DNA from: Callaeas wilsoni
Lineage: Eukaryota; Chordata; Aves; Passeriformes; Callaeidae
Length of the DNA stretch: 64,000 nucleotides
Direction: 5' to 3'
Assembly: GCA_013398955.1 (NCBI GenBank)
Contig: VWPU01010328.1
Span: 62,001-126,000, forward strand
Shown here piece by piece: positions 53,201 through 64,000 of this stretch. Each line of letters opens with the position of its first letter. Position 1 is the first letter of the stretch. Made by a program: the position numbers and the translations under genes. Below the pieces are notes generated by a model, which saw nothing but the letters and a program-made list of their open reading frames with translations, made no database searches and had not been told where the DNA came from.

Positions 53201-55377
53201 GGATCCAGCATCTTCCATAAACACACCTACCTGTGCCTGCTGCCACCACACTGCCTTTACGCTGACCCAAGCATTACAGGTACACCAGGCCTGAGGGGCC
53301 ACTTCAGGATCCGACCATCACGCACAGACAGAGTCCACACACCAGCAGCACACCAGGCATCTTCTGGGTCGGCCAAGTGCATGAGCATTATATAGGCTCT
53401 GTGCAGTTTCTACACCCAACAGGTAATTTTAAAGCCTTAAATATTCCTCAGGACACATTTGGCAGTGTATAGGCTTCAAGTCAGTGTTAGGTGTCCCTCA
53501 AGCTTGACCAGAAATCTGTAGTGGAATCACTGAGCTTCATCGGTCAGAGCCAAAAGCTGCTTGCACAGCTCAAGTGTTAGTACGTACGACATCAGAACAC
53601 CACAGTCGTATCTGTTGCAGCGAAGGGCGCTGTGAAATCATAGCTACGGTACACTTAACTTTTGGTTGCATGCATGTAGAGGATGGAGATCATCGGTTTA
53701 TCCAGCATCAAATCATGCCGTGTATTTCATTCCTGAAAGTCAGCTCCCTTGGAAGCTAAACACAGTGGGACGAAAGGTATCTACTGAATAATCCCAGGCA
53801 AACACAAACCAGAAATTAGTGAAGCAGAAAGACACCAGTTACTACACTCATGTTAATATCGTTAGGAGTGTAGATGTTCATTCAGAGGGAGAAAATTAAC
53901 TGATTAAAAAGACCTTGAGAGGAGAGGTGACAGCTAAGTACAGAGGAATTTGAAATCTGCTTTGTTTGCACATGAGACAGCTGGTTAACAAATAATGAGA
54001 CACTCTGAGAAATTCAGAGGATGTAGTTTGGTGGGGGAGCAATTCCATTTTTCACCCATTTTCACTAACAAAGGAAGGTCAGATCCTCCTGTCTTCTGAG
54101 TACTAACAGTAGCCAACCTACTATTATGTGGGTACTATCCACTGGGCAGCAGGGTGAAACCCTGCACAAGCCTGGCAAACCTCCAAAAGACTTCACACGG
54201 GCCAGAATTTTCATCCAAGTAATTATAAAAGCTTAGTAGTCACATTAGTGCAATTTCTCAAGCACGTCTGTAGGGCAGGGAGGCAAAGCTAAAAAGCAGG
54301 GCACTTCAGACAGGGCAGCACCTTCCCAGAGCTGGGAGATAATGCCTTCCTTTAACCTTCTGATGAAAGTGCCTCCTACCTGCAAGTGAAAGACAGAGAA
54401 GCGATTGCCATATCACTCCCATGTGAGTCCTGGGTCACTGAGCTACACTTGAAGTAAACAAGTCTACTGGGCCACCGAGATTCAGGGGAAGTTTGACCTT
54501 GAGTAGCCAAAGGCCAGGGAGAAGCAAGGCTTCTTTCCATGCAGTGAAGTAAAAATGCCTGGAAAGATAGAACCTGCCAAATATTTACCAAGTATATGTG
54601 TGTACATATAACTCCAAATGTCACGGTCGCTAGAGATCAGCAATGAAAGTGTGGGGGTACAGCTGTTGTGTTTTTTGGGGCTTTTTTTAATCCTGTAGAT
54701 CTCATACTCCCATCCCTTCCCCACCAGTAATTCAGCCCTCATCATTCTGTTGAAGGAGGCCAGCTCTCATCTCTCAAGTTGCCAAATTTTGGTGGCAGGG
54801 CCATTGTCTTTTATTTGACTGCAAAGTGCCAAGTACATTTATGGCACCATATAAATAATAAATAAAAACATTCATTGTTTCCCTCTCCACTCACTTATAC
54901 TGATGTGAGAAGCAGGACAATCCTTTGCTTCCCTCTCTCCCTCTCTCCCTTACGTAACTCTCCAAAGACAGCTTTTTCCAGACTGCCAAGCAATTAGCAC
55001 AGAAGCAACCAAATTTAACCACTGCCTCCAAAGGGGGATAGCTCCAAGAGTGGGTGAAAAGGAAGATGAAAAGAAAGGGTCAGTGGTGGCCAAGGCCTGG
55101 GAATGGCCAGAGTGCTGTGGAGGGGGAAGGCAAAAGCTGCAAGCTAAGGACTATGCCACGGCCTCATCACCAAAGTCCCTCATCCAGCGACTCTCATCCA
55201 TGCCTCCAACAAAGCCCAGGGGTCTGCATTTCTTCTTTCCAGCAAGGAGGAATTAAGCCTACAGTCTGACTCTGAGTATCCTCTCCCCTCGCATCTTACC
55301 TGCTTAAGTTCCCAACTAAACTGCATTTTAACTGGCAATAATCCTGAATAGTCCCATTACAGGTTTTTACTGTCATT

Positions 55378-56120
55378 AAATCATGGAATGGGGTGGAAGG
55401 GACCTTAAAGATCATCTCATTCCAATCCTCATGCCGTGGGCAGGGACACTTTTCACTAGACCAGTTGCTTGGAGCCCCATCCAACCTGGCCTTGAACAGT
55501 TCCAGGGATGAGGCATCCACAACTCCTCTGGGCACTGGTTCCAATGCCTCACCACCATCACAGCAAAGAATTTTTTTCCTAATACCTAATTTAAACCTAT
55601 TCTCTTTCAGTTTGAAGCCCTTACCCCTTGTCCTGTCATTACATGCTCTTGTTAAAAAGTCTCTCTCCATCTTTCTTGTAGGTTTCTCTTTAGGTACTGG
55701 AAGGCCACAATTAGGTCACTCTAAAGCCTTCCCTTTTCCAGGCTGAACAATCCCAATTCTCTTATCCTTCCCTTGTAAGGAGAGGTGCTCCATCTCTTTA
55801 ATCATTTTGGTGGCCTTCTCTTCACTCGCTCTAGCAGGTCCATGTCCTTTTTGCTCAGAAGACAACACCCCAGAGCTGGAGGCAGCACTGCAGGTGGGGT
55901 CTCAGCAGAGCAGTGGGGCAGAATCCCCTCCCTCGCCCTGCTGCCCACGCAGCTTTGGATGCAGCCCAGGATACAATTTGCCTTCTGGGCTGTGAGCGCC
56001 ATTGCTGGGTCATGTCCAATCTCTTGTCCACCTGCACTCCCAAGTCCTTCTTGGCAGGGCTGCTCTCGATCCCTTCATCCCCCAGTCTGTACTGATACCA
56101 CAGAAGTCCCTCCAGATGAA
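55378..56120 (-). mobile_element. CR1 LINE, 5'-truncated copy in intron 9
   Basis: The same family and orientation as the intron 10 copy. Its 3' end is at about 55378 (plus strand AATCATGGAATGGGG), followed by shared blocks such as GGGCAGGGACACTTTTCACT and CATCCAACCTGGCCTTGAA. It ends near 56120, where similarity to the other copy fades after GTACTGATACC. It is in sense orientation relative to GRIN2B. Confidence 0.9.
55802..56002 (-). pseudogene. CR1 reverse-transcriptase remnant
   Basis: A 66-codon minus-strand stretch with QKANCILGCIQ and KKDMDLLERVKRR, matching the C-terminal part of CR1 ORF2. The middle, which should read through the RPHLEYC-like segment, is frameshifted. It is too short and broken to be functional. 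Confidence 0.8.
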
Positions 56121-56592
56121 CAGAAAAAGAGAGAATCCTGAGAGATCAAGTGAAGGCTAAAGCACACCGCAGCCTCCTTGCTGCTCTGTGCTGTACAGTG
56201 CTGAGCTGAAGAAAAAGGGGGAGAATGACAAAGAAACTAAGACTGAAGCAGAGGGGGAAAAAAACATGTTTGAAAACCCACTGACTTTAAATATTTATAG
56301 TCTTAAAAACTACTGAATCACATTTTAGCACACAGGCACAGAGGTTTGTTCCAAAGATCTCAGAAAGTATAAAAATTACCCCAATACGAAGACTGCAGAA
56401 TGTCTAAATCTATGATAAACACACCCATCTGCAACTGCAAAAATGCATCTGAGATCATATTTATGTATACAATAAATGTAAGTCACAAGTTAGAAAGATC
56501 TATTACTAACATATGATATGCTGTAGCTATTTAATAGCTATTTATTAATAAGGAAATTTTAGCATAATATGTAATTACACATAGTACACATG

Positions 56593-56616
56593 TATTATGT
56601 GTGTTTACACATAATA
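56593..56616. repeat. Perfect 10-bp inverted repeat in intron 9
   Basis: The arms TATTATGTGT and ACACATAATA are separated by GTTT. A second inverted repeat, TAGCTATT-T-AATAGCTA, lies at 56524-56540. Confidence 0.9.
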
Positions 56617-59600
56617 TATAGCTACACTATACAGTATTTGTAAATACTTAATACTATAGCACCTTATGATTTACAAGGAGATGCAGAGAAACAATCAGAT
56701 TTTAAGCCATGAAATTTCAGCCTATCAGAGCTCTGAGTTTTCTACACTTCACTATGAGCCAGTGTTTCTTATATTAAGCACTAGTTGATACCACTGTTAT
56801 TGATAAAGGTCCTATTTAAGCAAAAGGCGCAGTTCAACTCATTTGCAGGGAGATGTACCCCTAGGAAAGCGCTGCGGAAAGAAATTCAACTCTACCCCAT
56901 GACATAAAATCTGGATATTCAAGAACCTCTTTATTTTGGGGAGTTTTTTGTCAAGTAAGGTGCATCAGATTTACGCATTTTGGAAAAAGTTATGATTTAT
57001 CACAAGAGGACAGGATTGGAAGTGGCATGGTCCTTCTTCAGTCTGCCTAACTCACATCTCCACAAAGGTGCCCTGACAATAAAAATCATAGTGCTGTTGA
57101 AAGATTGTGTACTTTCTGCCTTTGGACACTGCCACATAAAACTTCCTTTGTATCCTGCCGAAATGTGTGGAAGTACCACAAATGTCAGTTAACACTAAAT
57201 GTTTAATCCTGTGGAAGATTTGTACTGCCTCCAAGCCATCCAGTTAGACAATCTTCCCCTTATAGAGCTCATAGGGCACAAGATTGACCCCCACTTTTAG
57301 TCCTCTTGAAAAATGTCTAGCTGAAGGTATCTGCTCTGCATTTTCCCTGGACTTCTCCAGAACAGGTATTTGTTGTACAAAAGCTGCAAGCTCAGGGAAG
57401 CATTTAACTTCAATCATGTGAATAATAGCCCATTGACTTTAATGTCATCACTCATGAGCACAAAGTTAAGCACATGCTTAAGTGTTCTGCAGATCTGGGA
57501 TCCTTGTATAATTTCGATTTAATGTGCTGCGAAGTACAATGTGGGAAATAATTCATTTTTCAGTTTCACAGCCAAGCATCTATTACTGCCAGAAAGGAGC
57601 AGATCCTTTTATTTCTGCAGGTTTTTCAGTGAGGCTTTTGTTTTGTATCAACCTGAAATGTTCCATTCACCTCAGATCTACCTATGTTGTTTTGTCTTCC
57701 AATTATCTCCGTCTGTCCCTTTCCTTTGTTACAGAAAAAAAAAAATTCTTTTTTCCACTTTTTTTTTCCCCCCTTAAATGTAGGTCAATTTTACGAATAC
57801 TGCCTTTAGAAAATGACATGTCAAAATACATGTCAGAAATATCAAAGTACTTTGTATAAAGTATACTAAAATGAGCTATTTTGGAAAATATCAGGAATTC
57901 CTTCTGCCTTCTTATACTCTTCTCAATTTTTTTTTCAGTAAAAAATACTGCCCAGTTTTAACTTCAAAACCTTTCAAAAAAAGAAACAAACTCATACCTA
58001 TTGAAAAAATAACTGACCTATGCTGCATTTGTCTCAACATTTCATTAATATCTTAAAAAGCAAATAAGTCAAATATGTGTGAAATTTCACCAATCTGTAT
58101 TAATTTGCAGGCATGCAGAAATCCATTTCTCTTCTTCTCATGTCAATTACAAAATTACCATTTTGATACTTTATTAGCTTCTTTGACATTTCCAACTAAT
58201 TTATAGGAAAGGATACTATTTTTTTATTATTATTAACCTACTGCCTTCTAAATCATTTTATTTAAATGCCTTGCTGGCTGGCCACATTTGCTTTTATTCT
58301 ATTACTACTGTATATGAATAGAAATTACGTATAGCTATTAGATTACTTCACACATTAGTTCATTTTATATAATCTTTCCTGTATTTACTGCCTTCGTTAG
58401 ACTGAAATACCGCAGGCGCTTGTTTCTCTAATGTGTCTGAAGCTCTCCCGCTAATGGAAATTGGGTTATATCTTCTGATTACACTCAGATGAAATCCGGA
58501 CCTAGGAGCTGACTGCAGTATTCTGCGACAGGCCCTCTTACCGCTGGGGCTTTTGCAGGGGTCAGGGCAGCAACAGCCCCCCACACGGATCCCGGAGGGA
58601 TGTAGCCCGGCAGCACGTGCAAAGATGCTCCAGCTGGGCTTGCTGGGACCTGACGCAGCCAGCATGGCAGTGGCCCTGCCGGGACCACCTCCAGCCCCTC
58701 TGCTGCACAAGATGGACCGGTGGAGGCTGAAGGTGCTGCTTCAGCACCTGCACAGGAGGAAAGCGGTTCAGCATGCCACAAGCACGGCTAGCTGGAAAGG
58801 AGATGCTGTCAAGAGCAGCACTTTTCCTGCAGAACTCACGGGGCCAGTGCTGCTCTCAGGCCAGGAGCAGGTTTCTCCTCCCTCGAGCTGCCCACGGCTG
58901 CCCCAGAGTTAAGAGCTAAAGCTTGATGTATGATTTAGCAGCTCCCAAGGTTAACATGGGGGAACTAACAGCCATCATGAGGTGGGTTCCTGCGTCAGCT
59001 CTGGCACCTGTTTTGAGCCAGCTATGCTCAAGGGGTGGCATTCAGCAAGGTGAGCATCACCTGGGACAGAGAGAGAGTGGCAGAGGTCACTAAGTTCATA
59101 CAGGGGGGCCTCTAGATACCCTCAGTTCAATATGGTACCCTGACACAGAGGCATCCATTCCAGCCCAGTTCAGACATACATGCTCAAGCATCCACACAAG
59201 CACAGTGGGGACATGACATTAGTCACTGTCTTGCATGCCATTAGGAAGTAAATGCTGGGCACAGCCAAGACACCGTCCAAGTCCTGACACATCTGGAGCG
59301 TCTCAGTCTGTTTTTCTGGGGAAGTGGGATGCCAGCAGCTGTAGGCACCTCTTGGAGCAGTTCTTCCCAGGCAAGACCCAAGGAAGAGGGTCCAAGGAGA
59401 ACCTCAGGGTAGCTGTTGCAGAATGCAGCCAGCCTGACCTTGACAAGTGCACCTCAGCCAGGCACAGTAATGGATTTTGTGAGTGCATCTGGCATTTTGG
59501 CTGCTCTACAGTGCCAGTGGGGCACCTTCCCCAGGTACTCTCATACTACAGAGACATTTGCAAGTAGATCTGGGTCTAGGCAAGTAGGAACAATATTCTT

Positions 59601-61762
59601 TTAAACAATTGTCACTTTGCCTGTTGGTTTGGATTACATGCTCTGCTGAGTCCTTGTGCTGGACACAGATGCCCTTACCAGCTGATGGACAAGGCCAGGA
59701 GACTAATCTGCCTCACTTTGCTGTGGACACCAGATCATACATTGGAGATGTAAAGAGACTGGAAGCGACAGTCTTTCTTCTTGAGTCTTTCCCACCTGGC
59801 TTTGAACAGTGACTGCCTCTTTTGAAAGTCTGAACTGGTTTTAAGAAGGCAAGAGAAGTGAGGTAGAACACAGCACACCTCCATGTGCCCTGGATGTGGC
59901 TGTGCCCTTCATCCTGGCCAAGCAGTGCACTGAGAGGGTGAGTGAGTTGCAAGCAGTATGTGGGCTTTGGAAAAGGGAAAAGATGAGATTCAGAAGAGTG
60001 AATTCCTCCCAGACCAGGGGATCTTGAAGCACTGTGACAAATGTCTGGATGACTGCTCCCAAATCCTACAGGGCCCTTTGCATATTCAGAGAGTAAAAGC
60101 CGTGAGGCCAGTAGATCAAGCTCATTCACTCATATCTTTTGGATGGAGTTCGCCCCACCTGCCTTTATTGTCCAAAGGCAGCTGTTGGCCTTCAGTTTCA
60201 CTAGCCAATTTTCATTTGATTCCAGATGCTCTGGTAGATTGTAATCTTACCCAAATATTGTACTTGCACTAGAAGCTATGTTTGAGGCATACCACAATTC
60301 TCTGACTATGTACTGTGGCCTCTCTTCCCCAAGGAAAAAAGCACATATGCTTTAGCATAGCAAAAGTAAATACAGGTACGTTGGCAGAGAAAAGTAGAAG
60401 AAAATGGCCTCAATCCAACACACACAAGTGGCCCTACGGTGAAATCAACTAAAATAGGCCCAGAAATTTGTATCCAAAGGCTCTGTGAAGCTCCAGGAGT
60501 AACTGCTTTCAAATGATATTTCATGCACGTATCTCTGCAGGTATGAAGAATATCTTGAAAAACCTGAGAATGAAAGCATGGTTCTCTCCATGAGCCGAGG
60601 CACACCCTGAAACAATAGATCACAGGTACACACCATCCCATTTAGCTCAGACAGTTGAAAACCTAATGATGACAAACTAATGTTACCTCTGATAGGGCTG
60701 GCTGGTTTTAAACAGTATCTTTCAATCTGAAGGAGTCCACAGATTCTAAGGAGTCTCTTCAACAATCTCCACCTGACAGAAGAGCATCCTCCCCTCCACC
60801 CCATCCTCAACACAGCACATTTCAAATGAAGAGACAGTGTGAAACAAATTGAGGTCAAAATTGAAGCAAATAAAAGGAGCACTTTTGCATGGATTGCATT
60901 ATTCTGTGCCATGTTTCATTCCAGGGGAAAAAAAAAAAACAAAAAACCAACAAAATTATTAAGAAAAACTCTTATGATTAATCCATCACAGAATTTCCAG
61001 CCTGCTGAACAGGACACTGTATACACAGGAGACCTGGCCACAAATTGTTTCTAGACTGTTGTGAGGGACACGAGAGTCAGTAACTATAACCAACCCAGCA
61101 GCTGCAACTGACACTTGCAGGCCTCCTCTTGCTGCTATCACCAACGCAATGTGTGCAACCCGTTGCTGTTTGGCTGCCCTGCAATGGCATGACCCCTTAA
61201 GCAACCCCAGTGACTGAGTGACAAGCTCAGCATGGGCAACCAAACCTCACAATACTCAATTCCTTGGGAGCAGCCTCACCACAGAACAAAAATAAAGCAA
61301 TGTGCAAAGCATCACACCCTCATGAGCCAGACAGTGCTACCCTTCATGTATCAGCAATCTTCTCAAAATCCTCAAGTGTTCAGAGTCCAGCAAAAGCAAA
61401 TGCTCTGCATGGACAAAATGCTGTGCAGGTAAACAAGGCATTGAAATGCAGTCTGAACAGAAAACAATTTCTTGTACTAAGCCTCCAAACACCTTGAAAA
61501 AGTGACAGCATAACTTCAAATGCAAGCAACAGTAAATCATCAAAGCCACAGTGATTTGCCCCCATGGACAGACCTTGTTCTCGGAATAAATTAACAGATC
61601 ATATTTGCTAGCCTAATGGCCAGCATTCCTACCCAAGACAAATTATTTAATCCTGAAAAAACAGGTTATAGCCATTATATACATCGTCTCCAAAGCTCCA
61701 TTAATTTGCTTCTTGCTGACAGTCAAGGTGTGGTTTGGGATCGTGCAAGCAAGCACAGTTCA

Positions 61763-64000
<2,238 letters not shown>

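Noticed and set aside
57185..57192. Another TGTCAGTT (miR-223 seed complement on the minus strand)
   Set aside because: It lies inside intron 9 and is removed from the mRNA.
58553..58912. GC-rich open frames on both strands of intron 9
   Set aside because: Overlapping frames in all directions are typical of local GC richness; no splice sites in phase with GRIN2B and no domain.

Overview
The window is vertebrate nuclear DNA, most likely from a bird. The gene is split by GT-AG introns. The interspersed repeats are CR1-type LINE 3' ends, which are typical of birds and other sauropsids, and no Alu, B1 or L1 sequence was seen. Repeat density is low. Almost everything supportable belongs to one gene read on the minus strand: the 3' part of GRIN2B, which encodes the NMDA-receptor subunit GluN2B. 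From right to left (5' to 3' of the gene) the window holds the end of intron 8, exon 9 (pore loop and M3), exon 10 and exon 11 (second half of the glutamate-binding domain), exon 12 (end of S2, M4 and proximal tail) and exon 13 (635 residues of cytoplasmic tail ending in the PDZ ligand ESDV). The five exons join in a continuous reading frame of 2,726 bases. Exon 8 and everything upstream lie beyond the right edge.

The region left of the stop codon at 36831 looks like a very long 3' untranslated region, as mammalian GRIN2B has. There are two credible poly(A) sites. The first, near 24.45 kb, has tandem AATAAA signals, a CPE-like element and a GU-rich downstream element, with a perfect miR-223 seed match about 200 bases upstream. 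The second, near 17.06 kb, is AATAAAG in an AU-rich block with Pumilio-type motifs. The first 3.6 kb of this UTR carries five canonical four-run G-quadruplex motifs, all on the mRNA strand, one of them starting about 48 bases after the stop codon. This is the most notable unexpected pattern in the window.

Positions 1 to about 17,050 hold no gene I can recognise: only two CR1 fragments, A/C-rich tracts and some AT-rich stretches that might be conserved noncoding elements. Introns 9 and 10 each carry one larger CR1 copy, both in the same orientation as the gene and both with decayed reverse-transcriptase C-terminal remnants. Several intronic and downstream blocks rich in homeodomain or octamer-like motifs could be regulatory, but this needs alignment to other genomes.

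No prokaryotic system, CRISPR array, tRNA or rRNA was seen, and I found no convincing undescribed protein-coding system. The interesting material is post-transcriptional (UTR structure and signals) and lineage-specific variation in the disordered GluN2B tail.
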